From contig MKUN01000029.1 in NCBI GenBank assembly GCA_001897835.1, positions 228,439 through 292,438 of the forward strand: a DNA stretch of 64,000 nucleotides. The letters run 5' to 3'. Position 1 is the first letter of the stretch. The number at the start of each line of letters is the position of its first letter. The position numbers were made by a program, and so were the translations under genes. Under the pieces are notes generated by a model. The model did not search any database and had not been told where the DNA came from. It was given only the letters and a program-made list of their open reading frames with translations. The DNA is from Bacteroidetes bacterium 46-16 (GTDB taxonomy: Bacteria; Bacteroidota; Bacteroidia; Chitinophagales; Chitinophagaceae). Below are positions 25,690-34,407 of this stretch, piece after piece.

Positions 25690-28560
25690 TTAAAATTTCA
25701 CCTTTACACCAGCCGTAAAATAGCTGCCGGGTTTATAGCTTCTCATATCCTCATCATTCACTTTGTCTATTTTTCCATCTCCGTTTATATCTTTCCGGAA
25801 CAGCATGGTAGCATTCAGGATATTCTGTGCACCGAAGCTGATGATATAGTGTTTAAAGAACGTCTTTGAAATAGTGGCATCAAAAGACTTGAACGGCATT
25901 TCAAAAACCGTTTGTTCTGTTGGGGTTGTTCTGCCAATGGCATATATCCTTGCACCATACACATTATATAGTACAGAGCCCTGGAAACCGTTTTTATCAT
26001 TCTGGTAATACAGACCCACATTCACAATGTATGGCGATTGCCCCTGCATGGCCGATTTAGGTATCAGCTGTGTAGGGCCTTCGAAACGGGCATCTAAAGC
26101 GGCCGTGTCTATGTTCAGCTCGCTCTTTGTCAATGCGAAATTTCCCACTACCGAAATGTCTTTAAAGGCATCTGTCTTCAGCCAATCGTCCACAAAGGAT
26201 AAATTCTTACGAAGATCGATCTCGATACCTTCGCAATAAGCCGATGTACCATTAATAAATGATACATTATGGCTGCCGCTGCCATCTGTTCCTGCAAATA
26301 CACGCTGTATCGGGTTTTTAAATGACTTATAGAAACCACCAACCTGTACAGTTTCACCATTGCCGGGATACCATTCCCAGCGCACATCTACATTCTTTAT
26401 CTCTGCTACATCAAGCGTATAGCCGTATTGTGTAAACGGATTGGAAAAGAGCGTACCGAATATCAGCTCCCGGTCGTCAAAGTTATAATACGGTGCCGGG
26501 GCCATTTCCCTGAACTCGGGGCGGTTCAGTGTTTTACCATAAGCTGCACGTACCAGCATTTTATCGGTAAAGTTGTAACTCACATTGATCGATGGCAGCC
26601 AGAATTTGGTATCGATCGGAGTTTTGGTAGCATCAAGCGTATCTATAGATTTATAAGTGAATAGCTCCTGCTTGTTTATTTCATAGCGTACACCACCTAC
26701 AATGGTCAGCTTATCCCACAAGGGTATGTTCAATGAGAGGAAGCTGGCGATCAATGTATTTTTTGCAGCGTACTTATCATAAAAGGCTGTAGCTTCACCT
26801 ATCTGGAACCTATATTTTTCACCGACCGAGGTATCTCCGAATATCTGATCTACAGGCTGCTGCAACAGTGCATAATATAGCAAGGGGTTGGCTGCAGATG
26901 GCCTCAGTGTATAGCCCAGTTCGCGGGCGTAGTAAAAGCGGCTTTTATATTCTATATAATTACCGGCATTTACATCAAAGTGGAAATTGTCGCCAATATG
27001 TATCCTTTGAGTGAACTGGTGATTGAAGCTGTAGATATGTTCGTACAATTGTGAGTAAAAACGTCCGCCACCATTATATATGTCGGGCTGCGCGCCTACG
27101 CCTGCTATATATTCCGAATCGGCCTGGTCCTGGTCTTTTGTATACTTGATACGGCGCAGGTCGGGCATGTTTTTGAACAGGTCTGTATAACCCAGTGCCC
27201 ACGTATATTTTCGCTCATCGTTATTGCTCTTATGCACACCCGACAATTGAGTAGTATAAGTGGCGCGGCTTTCATACCCTATAGCATAAGACCTTTCGTC
27301 GGGTGCGGTTGCCAATGCGCCTGCAGTATCCCGCACACTCATACGTTCGGTCACCAGCGATTTACCTATCTGGCTGTACAGGTTCCTGAACTCTATCTTT
27401 GAGTTGCCTATTGCAGCGCCAATATTATCCATGACACCCACACTTGCCGTATTGGTCGAAGACATATCTTCATAGTGTGTGTTCTTGGCTTCATTATCCC
27501 AGTCTTCACGTACTGTATTATACGTTTGGTTCGTATTACTATATGCTACACCCAATGTATTTCCCAATCTCACTTTATTCAGGTTCAGGGCATTCGATAA
27601 GGCCAGGCCAAAGCGATAATCCGGAGAGGCATTTTTTGTTTTGATCACCCAATCGTTCTTGAACGACTTTGTCACCTCATTCAGATCCGGTGTTTTCGAT
27701 GAGATATAATCCGGCAAACCTGCAGGCAATTCACGGCTTCCGTCATCATAACCAAGCCAGTCTGTTTTGGTAGGTTGTGTATAATTAAAGGGCCTGCCCG
27801 TAGTATAAGACCTGCTTGATGCCTGGAAACCTACGGTTATAGAATTCCTGTCAACGAGTGATGTCGTATATACCTTCACCATACCACCTGCAAAGTCACC
27901 CGGCAGTTCGGGCGATGGTGTCTTAAAGATCAGTATCCTGTCAATAAGGCCACTGGGAATGATATCGAAAGAAAAAGATTTCTTATCGGTTTCACTGCTC
28001 GGTGCACCTGCATCATTCAGCCATACCGTATTATACCTGTCTGCAAGACCACGTACTACAATGAACCGGTCTTCCTGTATCGCTACACCGGGTACACGCT
28101 TCACTACATCCGCTGCATTGCGGTCCATGCTTTTTGATATCTGGGCTGAGCCTACACCGCTTACTACAGTATTACTGTTCCTGATCTCCTGCAATACTGC
28201 CGCCTCAGTATGCGTATTGCGGGTAGCTGATACAGTAACTGTATTGAGTGTTTTGTTTTCTTCAGGTGTCAGCAGGGCATCTGCCACAACATCCTGCCCT
28301 CCTTTTATAACGAGGGGAAGCACCCTTTTTTCGTAGGTAATAAAGGAGAATACCAGCTCGAACTTCCCGTTGGGTACATTCTTTATTTCATACTTGCCGT
28401 CAACATCGGTCTGGGCAACAAAGCTTGTATTTTTAATATTTACAATTACCCCGGGCAATGGAGAATTGTCCGTTGAGTCTTTTACTATGCCTGTAACATT
28501 ACCAGCAAATGTCGTTAGAGAAATGAAGGTAAGAACTACGAAAAGTATACATTTATACAT
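25690..28560 (-). CDS. TonB-dependent receptor with CarboxypepD_reg domain, module 2
   Basis: 956 residues: signal peptide MYKCILFVVLTFISLTTFAG, CarboxypepD_reg domain (GNVTGIVKDSTDNSPLPGVI, about 20-105), plug (IVVRGLADRYNTVWLNDAG; SPELPGDFAGGMVKVYT) and barrel ending VKVKF. The plug aligns closely with receptor 1 (VKRV-G--IQ--F-VVRGL-DRYNT and SFDIIP--LID-I), so the two are paralogues with likely related ligands. Its own repeat array lies at 28616. It is followed by the T9SS beta-helix gene, mirroring module 1. Confidence 0.9.
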   Translation of the reverse strand: MYKCILFVVLTFISLTTFAGNVTGIVKDSTDNSPLPGVIVNIKNTSFVAQTDVDGKYEIKNVPNGKFELVFSFITYEKRVLPLVIKGGQDVVADALLTPEENKTLNTVTVSATRNTHTEAAVLQEIRNSNTVVSGVGSAQISKSMDRNAADVVKRVPGVAIQEDRFIVVRGLADRYNTVWLNDAGAPSSETDKKSFSFDIIPSGLIDRILIFKTPSPELPGDFAGGMVKVYTTSLVDRNSITVGFQASSRSYTTGRPFNYTQPTKTDWLGYDDGSRELPAGLPDYISSKTPDLNEVTKSFKNDWVIKTKNASPDYRFGLALSNALNLNKVRLGNTLGVAYSNTNQTYNTVREDWDNEAKNTHYEDMSSTNTASVGVMDNIGAAIGNSKIEFRNLYSQIGKSLVTERMSVRDTAGALATAPDERSYAIGYESRATYTTQLSGVHKSNNDERKYTWALGYTDLFKNMPDLRRIKYTKDQDQADSEYIAGVGAQPDIYNGGGRFYSQLYEHIYSFNHQFTQRIHIGDNFHFDVNAGNYIEYKSRFYYARELGYTLRPSAANPLLYYALLQQPVDQIFGDTSVGEKYRFQIGEATAFYDKYAAKNTLIASFLSLNIPLWDKLTIVGGVRYEINKQELFTYKSIDTLDATKTPIDTKFWLPSINVSYNFTDKMLVRAAYGKTLNRPEFREMAPAPYYNFDDRELIFGTLFSNPFTQYGYTLDVAEIKNVDVRWEWYPGNGETVQVGGFYKSFKNPIQRVFAGTDGSGSHNVSFINGTSAYCEGIEIDLRKNLSFVDDWLKTDAFKDISVVGNFALTKSELNIDTAALDARFEGPTQLIPKSAMQGQSPYIVNVGLYYQNDKNGFQGSVLYNVYGARIYAIGRTTPTEQTVFEMPFKSFDATISKTFFKHYIISFGAQNILNATMLFRKDINGDGKIDKVNDEDMRSYKPGSYFTAGVKVKF

Positions 28561-28602
28561 ATTAGGAAATTAGCGGCTGTAAAATAACCGCCCTCGTTTT
28601 AC

Positions 28603-28637
28603 CAAATCATTGCTACAATGTTATCTAAACATTACCG
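28603..28637 (-). promoter_or_regulatory. Pho-box-like repeat array upstream of TonB receptor 2
   Basis: Minus-strand units CGGTAATGTTT and AGATAACATTG (28637 to 28616) are adjacent 11-mers with TAA at positions 4-6; a degenerate TGTTCACACGG precedes them in register. Five bases downstream lies ATGATTTG (28610-28603), which retains the TTTG half of the -7 consensus. Confidence 0.5.
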
Positions 28638-28649
28638 CCGTGTGAACAT

Positions 28650-28680
28650 AAAAAGAGCAGCCATTATGGCTGCTCTTTTT
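28650..28680. terminator. Terminator downstream of the 28706 lipoprotein gene
   Basis: A 14-bp stem AAAAAGAGCAGCCA / TGGCTGCTCTTTTT with a 3-base loop lies 25 bp after the stop of the minus-strand lipoprotein gene. In that orientation it ends in a T-run. It insulates the receptor 2 promoter from upstream transcription. Confidence 0.85.
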
Positions 28681-28705
28681 ATGTTCGATCAACTAAGGAA
28701 TACTG

Positions 28706-29560
28706 TTATAATGTTATATGGTATGTCTGGTTATTAACGGTTAATGTAGCTTCAGAATCGCAATTACCACTACCGTAGTCTATTGTCCGTACATTACCGT
28801 TCTGAGGAGTTATCTCCACTGTGCCCTGCTCTATCCAAGGGCAGCCGATAGCAACACGTAAGGCTGAGGTGATGTTAACGGTAAATGCATGCCCGTTGAT
28901 ACGCCGTATCGTTGCATTACCAGTAATGTCGTATGAATCATCGGTCCTGGTTCCCGTGCTATAGCCGCTTACCCAGGTACGTACGCGGCTGCTGGTCCAG
29001 CTTCTGAAACCATTATTATTAGCCACCGTTCCAGACCATAAAGTATCAGTTACAGCTATATTGTAATAATAATCCCCGGCATTGTTCATACCCATATTGG
29101 TTACCGTCTTGCTCCCTGTAATCTGGTTGCCATTCACCACATAATTATCGTACGTGATGGTATGCTGGCTGCCGGCATCTTTATATTGACCTGTGTACTG
29201 CACCATTATTTTACCGCTGCGGTTACGGCCGTCTATACCTGTGCATGGACTGTTGCCAAAATCAATAGTGAGCACATGTGGGCTGGCAAGCGTATCATTG
29301 GTGACCACCGCACAGCCCGATAATTCATTGAGGCCGCCTTTTAGCTGGGCTGAACCATTAGCCGCAGCCGCATCGGCCATCGATATCACATCATTATTCT
29401 CACGCTCTATCAATGCCTGGTCGGCACCATAGCCTTTATCATCTTCCGACAATGAGGCCAGGCTATTAGTATCAGTAGCCGTGCGCCTGCAGGCTGTGAG
29501 CAGCAACATACCTGTTGCCACCAATATCAATCCTTTACCATAAAGTGATTTGCGTATCAT
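28706..29560 (-). CDS. Putative lipoprotein, unknown function
   Basis: 284 residues with a signal peptide and lipobox LLTAC (Cys24). The mature protein is beta-rich with repeated short strands and turns: LTIDFGNSPCTGIDGRNRSGKIMVQYTG, ITYDNYVVNGNQITGSKTVTN, HAFTVNITSALRVAIGCPWIEQGTVEI and TIDYGSGNCDSEATLTV. The repeated DFG/DYG-NxxC-pattern suggests internal duplication of a beta-sandwich unit. Similar lipoproteins occur in Bacteroidota; no function is assigned. It has its own terminator and no Pho-like array upstream. Confidence 0.65.
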   Translation of the reverse strand: MIRKSLYGKGLILVATGMLLLTACRRTATDTNSLASLSEDDKGYGADQALIERENNDVISMADAAAANGSAQLKGGLNELSGCAVVTNDTLASPHVLTIDFGNSPCTGIDGRNRSGKIMVQYTGQYKDAGSQHTITYDNYVVNGNQITGSKTVTNMGMNNAGDYYYNIAVTDTLWSGTVANNNGFRSWTSSRVRTWVSGYSTGTRTDDSYDITGNATIRRINGHAFTVNITSALRVAIGCPWIEQGTVEITPQNGNVRTIDYGSGNCDSEATLTVNNQTYHITL

Positions 29561-29664
29561 AATTACAGATTTTAATATTAAGACCTCTGCATGTGGTTAT
29601 AGTTTAAAATTAGTAAAACTTTTTTTTAACAATATAACGGTATAGCCTCCTTAAAAATAATGAC

Positions 29665-29672
29665 TACTTTTG
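29665..29672 (+). promoter_or_regulatory. Candidate -7 box of the UDP-glucose dehydrogenase gene
   Basis: TACTTTTG matches TAnnTTTG and lies 25 bp before the ATG at 29698. No clear TTTG is found at the usual upstream spacing. Confidence 0.4.
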
Positions 29673-29697
29673 CCGAAATTTTCTTGTAAGACCGCAT

Positions 29698-31077
29698 ATG
29701 CAATTAGCTATCATTGGTACAGGATATGTAGGCCTGGTTACCGGTACTTGTTTTGCCGAAACTGGCAACGATGTAATGTGTATCGACATTAATGAAGATA
29801 AGATACGCCAGTTAAAGGACGGGAAATCACCTATTTATGAACCCGGCCTTGACATTCTTCTCGAACGGAACATAAAAGAGCGCCGGCTTCAGTTCACCAC
29901 ATCTTTACAAGACGGCATCCGCGATGCACAGGTAATATTCCTTGCCTTACCTACACCTCCGGGAAAGGATGGCGCAGCCGACCTCCAGTATGTACTGGAT
30001 GTTGCGGCACAGTTGAGCACCCTTATCACCAGCTATAAAGTTATTGTCAATAAAAGCACTGTACCGGTTGGTACTGCAGAAAAAGTTGCGGCTGTAATGG
30101 CACAAAAGCTCGACCGTTCCCTTTTCGATGTGGTCTCAAACCCAGAGTTCCTCCGCGAGGGTGTAGCCGTAGAAGATTTTTTAAAGCCCGACCGCGTAGT
30201 GATCGGTACTTCGTCCGAAAAGGCCAAAAAACTTATGGATGAGCTGTACCAGCCTTTTGTAAGGCAGGGCAACCCGATATATTTTATGGACGAGCGTTCA
30301 TCCGAAATGACGAAATATGCTGCAAATGCCTACCTGGCCATGCGCATATCTTTCATGAACGAGATGGCCAACCTTTGCGAGAAAGCAGGTGCAAATGTAG
30401 ATTGGGTGCGTGTAGGTATTGGCAGCGATTCACGCATCGGTAAGCGTTTTCTCTTCCCTGGTGTTGGTTATGGCGGCAGCTGCTTCCCTAAAGACGTACA
30501 GGCCCTGGCACAAACGGCCCGCGAAATGGACTATGACTTCCGAATAGTTAATACAGTAATGGGGGTAAATGAGCACCAAAAAACACGGCTGGGTAAAAAA
30601 ATAAAAGAACTATTCGGCTCAGACCTGTCAGGCAAGATCTTTGCCTTATGGGGGCTGGCCTTCAAACCCGAAACGGACGATATCCGCGAGGCCCCGGCAC
30701 TATATCTTATAGAAGAACTCTTAGAGGCAGGCGCACAGGTGAAAGTATTTGATCCTGAAGCGATGGAGAATGTAAAACGTATTTACGGTGATAAGATACT
30801 TTTCGCCACCGATCAGTACGATGCAGTTTCAGGCGCAGATGCACTGACGATCGTAACTGAATGGAGCGAGTTCCGCAACCCTGATTTCAAACGTATCAAC
30901 GAATTGCTCAAAAATCCGGTGATATTTGATGGCCGCAATGTATATACACTTGAAAAAATGGAAGACCTTGGCTTTTATTACGAAAGTATCGGCAGAAAAG
31001 TAGTGCACCAGCAATTAAAAGATAAGATAGCACTACCCGAAACTACCATTATAAGAGAAAGGGGCACTTTGGATTGA
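29698..31077 (+). CDS. UDP-glucose 6-dehydrogenase
   Basis: 459 residues. The N-terminal Rossmann motif is IIGTGYVGLVTGTCFAETGNDVMCID; the central helix and catalytic loop read PGVGYGGSCFPKDVQAL with the nucleophilic Cys; SNPEFLREG and the C-terminal KPETDDIREAPAL are also typical. It oxidises UDP-glucose twice with NAD to UDP-glucuronate. The next gene converts UDP-glucuronate to UDP-xylose, so the two form a complete short pathway for cell-surface sugars. Confidence 0.95.
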   Translation: MQLAIIGTGYVGLVTGTCFAETGNDVMCIDINEDKIRQLKDGKSPIYEPGLDILLERNIKERRLQFTTSLQDGIRDAQVIFLALPTPPGKDGAADLQYVLDVAAQLSTLITSYKVIVNKSTVPVGTAEKVAAVMAQKLDRSLFDVVSNPEFLREGVAVEDFLKPDRVVIGTSSEKAKKLMDELYQPFVRQGNPIYFMDERSSEMTKYAANAYLAMRISFMNEMANLCEKAGANVDWVRVGIGSDSRIGKRFLFPGVGYGGSCFPKDVQALAQTAREMDYDFRIVNTVMGVNEHQKTRLGKKIKELFGSDLSGKIFALWGLAFKPETDDIREAPALYLIEELLEAGAQVKVFDPEAMENVKRIYGDKILFATDQYDAVSGADALTIVTEWSEFRNPDFKRINELLKNPVIFDGRNVYTLEKMEDLGFYYESIGRKVVHQQLKDKIALPETTIIRERGTLD

Positions 31078-31141
31078 TATTCCCGGTAAACTCACCCCTA
31101 TCGCAAACAAGTATAATAACTGACCAGATCATAGCTAACAA

Positions 31142-32077
31142 ATGGCCAAACGTATATTAATAGCCGGTGCTGCCGGTTTCCTCGGCTCTCATTTATGCGA
31201 CCGTTTCCTGAAAGAAGGATATAGCGTTGTAGGTATGGATAACCTGCTGACCGGAAATATCAGGAATATAGAACACTTATTCCCGGTAAAGGAATTTGAA
31301 TTTTACCACCACGATGTTACCAAGTTCGTACACGTGCCCGGGCAGCTCGACTACATTCTCCATTTTGCATCGCCGGCCAGCCCGATCGATTATCTCAAAA
31401 TGCCCATACAAACACTGAAAGTGGGCGCATTGGGTACCCATAACCTGCTGGGGCTGGCCAAATCAAAAAATGCCCGTATTCTTGTCGCTTCAACATCAGA
31501 AGTATATGGCGATCCCCTGGTACACCCCCAATCCGAAGAATATTGGGGTAATGTAAACCCCATAGGCCCACGCGGTGTATACGATGAGGCCAAGCGTTTT
31601 ATGGAAAGCATTACAATGGCTTATCATAATTTCCACAATGTGGAGACCCGCATCATACGTATATTTAATACCTATGGGCCCCGGATGCGCCTCGATGATG
31701 GCCGTGCATTGCCTACATTTATGAGCCAGGCCCTTCGTGGAGAAGATGTTACCGTGTATGGCGATGGCTCACAAACCCGCTCTTTCTGCTATGTTGATGA
31801 CCTGGTAGATGGTATATACAAACTTCTCTTATCTGACTATCATCTTCCTGTTAATATAGGTAACCCATCCGAGATCAGCCTGCTCCAGTTTGCCGAAGAG
31901 GTCATTGCACTTACGGGTTCTAAAAGCAAGATCGTTTTTGAACCGCTGCCCCAAGACGACCCCAAACAAAGGCAGCCTGATATCACTAAAGCCAGGAACC
32001 TGCTGGGCTGGCAACCCACTGTAGATAGGGCCGATGGCCTGAAGCGCACCCTGGAGTATTTTAAAGCTTACATATAA
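31142..32077 (+). CDS. UDP-xylose synthase (UDP-glucuronate decarboxylase)
   Basis: 311 residues, an extended SDR enzyme. NAD binding: [19 protein letters not shown]. The UXS signature [26 protein letters not shown] is followed by the catalytic YDEAKRF (Tyr and Lys of YxxxK), [20 protein letters not shown] and [14 protein letters not shown]. It decarboxylates UDP-glucuronate to UDP-xylose, taking the product of the preceding gene. Other glycan genes are not adjacent, so use of the xylose is unknown. Confidence 0.93.
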   Translation: MAKRILIAGAAGFLGSHLCDRFLKEGYSVVGMDNLLTGNIRNIEHLFPVKEFEFYHHDVTKFVHVPGQLDYILHFASPASPIDYLKMPIQTLKVGALGTHNLLGLAKSKNARILVASTSEVYGDPLVHPQSEEYWGNVNPIGPRGVYDEAKRFMESITMAYHNFHNVETRIIRIFNTYGPRMRLDDGRALPTFMSQALRGEDVTVYGDGSQTRSFCYVDDLVDGIYKLLLSDYHLPVNIGNPSEISLLQFAEEVIALTGSKSKIVFEPLPQDDPKQRQPDITKARNLLGWQPTVDRADGLKRTLEYFKAYI

Positions 32078-32142
32078 ATTTGTTAATAATAATATAAAGA
32101 GGTAAGATTTTAACAAAGGTTTTTCTTATCATTATTTTGTAT

Positions 32143-32289
32143 TACTTTTGCGACAAATATTAGATTTAAAACCAAATACACATTGAAAATATTACAATTA
32201 AACGGGTTGAGTTAAGTTTATAACGGCGAAGGAAGATCAAAATACCACAAAATAGGTATTTAAAGATAAATGACATGAGTTTACTTTTG
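32143..32289 (+). promoter_or_regulatory. Two candidate -7 boxes in the 296-bp gap before the SprB-repeat gene
   Basis: The gap 32078-32373 is AT-rich and holds no gene that I can see. TACTTTTG occurs at 32143-32150 and again at 32282-32289, both matching TAnnTTTG; the second would give a leader of about 80 bases. No clear -33 partners or terminator were found. Confidence 0.35.
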
Positions 32290-32373
32290 TTTTTTCGCAC
32301 TATCTTCGCGTCATAATTTATGTTAACCCATTAAATTAAACGTTTTAGCTAACCAAAAAATCTATTGAATATT

Positions 32374-34278
32374 ATGAAAAAATTGTTGACACTTTCTCTT
32401 TTATCCCTGGGTGTCAGTGCCACGGCACTAGCCCAATCACCCTACGTATTGCTGGGACACAGCTATACGCAGAACTTCAATGGCATTGGTGCTGGTTTAC
32501 CAGACGGATGGATGGTTTATACTAATGCATATTTCGACACATTAGGTACACCCGCATCTTTCGTAACAGCGGCTACGGCCTGGGATCAGGGTGCTGGTAC
32601 TTTCGGCAACTTTGCTGCCAAAGACACATTCTATGCAAATGCTACTGCTGCTGCCCAGAATGCTTCTCCTAACAGGGCACTGGGTGCCAAGATCGGCACT
32701 GCCAATGATACAGGTACATCATTTGTATTCCGTATCGACAATACAAGGGGCTTATCCAACATCAACTTCGCCTTCAAACTTCAGTCCCTCGACCTGAACG
32801 CTGCAAGGACAAAGAGGTGGTATGTAAGCTATGGTATGGGCTCTAACCCTACCAGCTTCAGCCCGATAGCCGGTGGTTATAACACAGGCAATAACACATT
32901 CAGCGAAACTAATATCAGCGTAATGCTGCCTGGTGCTGTAAACAACCAGGATAGCAACGTTTGGATCAGGGTATCTTCTTTCTTCCCTGCTACAGGTTCT
33001 TTGGTTTATCCTACAGTAGGTATCGACGATGTTAACATCACATGGACAGGCAAACCCCCGGTTACTGTTACATATGACAGCACTAACATCCCTTGCCACG
33101 GTGGTCTTACCGGTTCTATAACTAACATTATGGCTGCTGGCGGTGCTCCTGGTTATACTTACGCACTGGATAGCCTGGTGCCTAACCCACCATCATTCTC
33201 TGATACCACATCATATGTTGGCCTGCCTGCAGGCACACATACCATAATGGTTAAAGATACTGACGGTACCATCACGTACTTCCCTGTTTATCTTACTGAA
33301 CCTGCAGCTTCACTGTATGTAGGCGGTTATGATTTCAAATGGGTTACCTGCGCAGGTGGCGATAATGGCTGGGCTGCAGCTTATGCTTTAAATGGCACAT
33401 CACCTTACCAGTACAGCTGGGATGGCGGTCCTTATGGTTCATTTAAAACAACACAGGATACCAACCTCGCACTGAATGCAGGTGTACATGTGGTACATGT
33501 AATGGATACAAACGGTTGCGTAGCAGCTACTAATATTACCATCAGCGAACCAGACAGCATACGCACTTATGTTAACTGGTGGGATAACAGCTGCTTTGGC
33601 GACAGCACAGGTGAGATCGATATCGATTACACTACTGGGGGCTATGGCTCTACAATATATGACTATACATATGTACTGAGCGTGACACCTGCTGACACTG
33701 GTTATGCATTCTACGACCTGCCAAGCGGCATGTACACCATCACTACTTATGATGACAGTGGTTGCCACACCAGCCTGACACAGGAAATCACTTCACCTCC
33801 GCAGATCCAGTTCAGCAACAACGTTACTGATGATCTGGGCAATTGCACAGGTAGCGTAACCGTTACAGTTACAGGTGGTGTTCCTAACTATTACTACGAC
33901 TGGAGCACTGGTCTTAGCGGTAACTTCGCTCAAACAATATCTGACCTTTGCGATGGCCAGACATATTACCTGATGCTGACTGATGACAACGGTTGTGTGG
34001 TATATGATACCATAACAATACACGGTCCGGTTTCAGTTGCTAATACCAATGCACCAACCACCGTTAAGTTGTATCCTAACCCGGTTAGCAGCATACTGTA
34101 TGTTGACGCTGATAAAGCTGTGAATGTACAGATCCAGGACCTCACAGGCCGCGTGATCATCAATGCTGAAAACGCTAAACAAATATCAATGAGCAACCTC
34201 GCAAACGGTGTTTACATTGTGAACATCCTCGATGAGAACAACAAGCTCATAGGCACAAGGAAAATAGTAAAACAATAG
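32374..34278 (+). CDS. T9SS-secreted protein with SprB-like repeats
   Basis: 634 residues from the ATG at 32374 (MKKLLTLSLLSLGVSATALAQ signal peptide). Residues about 25-230 form a lectin/jelly-roll-like domain of choice-of-anchor type. From about 235 come four SprB-like repeats (NIPCHGGLTGSITN-GAPGYTYAL, TCAGGDNGWAA-TSPYQYSWDGG, CFGDSTGEIDI, CTGSVTVTVTGGVPNYYYDWSTG), each ending in DTDG/DTNGC/DDSGC/DDNGC. A type A sorting domain closes the protein (VKLYPNPVSSILYVDADKA, QDLTGRVI, NGVYIVNI, RKIVKQ). It is probably exposed on or released from the cell surface, perhaps as an adhesin. Confidence 0.85.
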   Translation: MKKLLTLSLLSLGVSATALAQSPYVLLGHSYTQNFNGIGAGLPDGWMVYTNAYFDTLGTPASFVTAATAWDQGAGTFGNFAAKDTFYANATAAAQNASPNRALGAKIGTANDTGTSFVFRIDNTRGLSNINFAFKLQSLDLNAARTKRWYVSYGMGSNPTSFSPIAGGYNTGNNTFSETNISVMLPGAVNNQDSNVWIRVSSFFPATGSLVYPTVGIDDVNITWTGKPPVTVTYDSTNIPCHGGLTGSITNIMAAGGAPGYTYALDSLVPNPPSFSDTTSYVGLPAGTHTIMVKDTDGTITYFPVYLTEPAASLYVGGYDFKWVTCAGGDNGWAAAYALNGTSPYQYSWDGGPYGSFKTTQDTNLALNAGVHVVHVMDTNGCVAATNITISEPDSIRTYVNWWDNSCFGDSTGEIDIDYTTGGYGSTIYDYTYVLSVTPADTGYAFYDLPSGMYTITTYDDSGCHTSLTQEITSPPQIQFSNNVTDDLGNCTGSVTVTVTGGVPNYYYDWSTGLSGNFAQTISDLCDGQTYYLMLTDDNGCVVYDTITIHGPVSVANTNAPTTVKLYPNPVSSILYVDADKAVNVQIQDLTGRVIINAENAKQISMSNLANGVYIVNILDENNKLIGTRKIVKQ

Positions 34279-34292
34279 TTTTAACCTCCTTA

Positions 34293-34331
34293 TAAAAAGA
34301 AACACCCCGCAAATGCGGGGTGTTTCTTTTT
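34293..34331 (+). terminator. Strong terminator after the SprB-repeat gene
   Basis: An 18-bp perfect stem (AAAAAGAAACACCCCGCA and its complement) with a 2-base minimal loop starts 15 bp after the stop and ends in a T-run. Confidence 0.9.
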
Positions 34332-34407
34332 ATACTGTCTTCGTAATACCTGTAAAGGCTAAAGATATTAATAACAGGCTGCGGCTCTCTCTTCGTTACC
34401 TGGTTAG

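Noticed and set aside
32078..32373. A riboswitch in the gap before the SprB-repeat gene
   Set aside because: The gap is AT-rich without a convincing stem arrangement, and only promoter-like boxes were seen.
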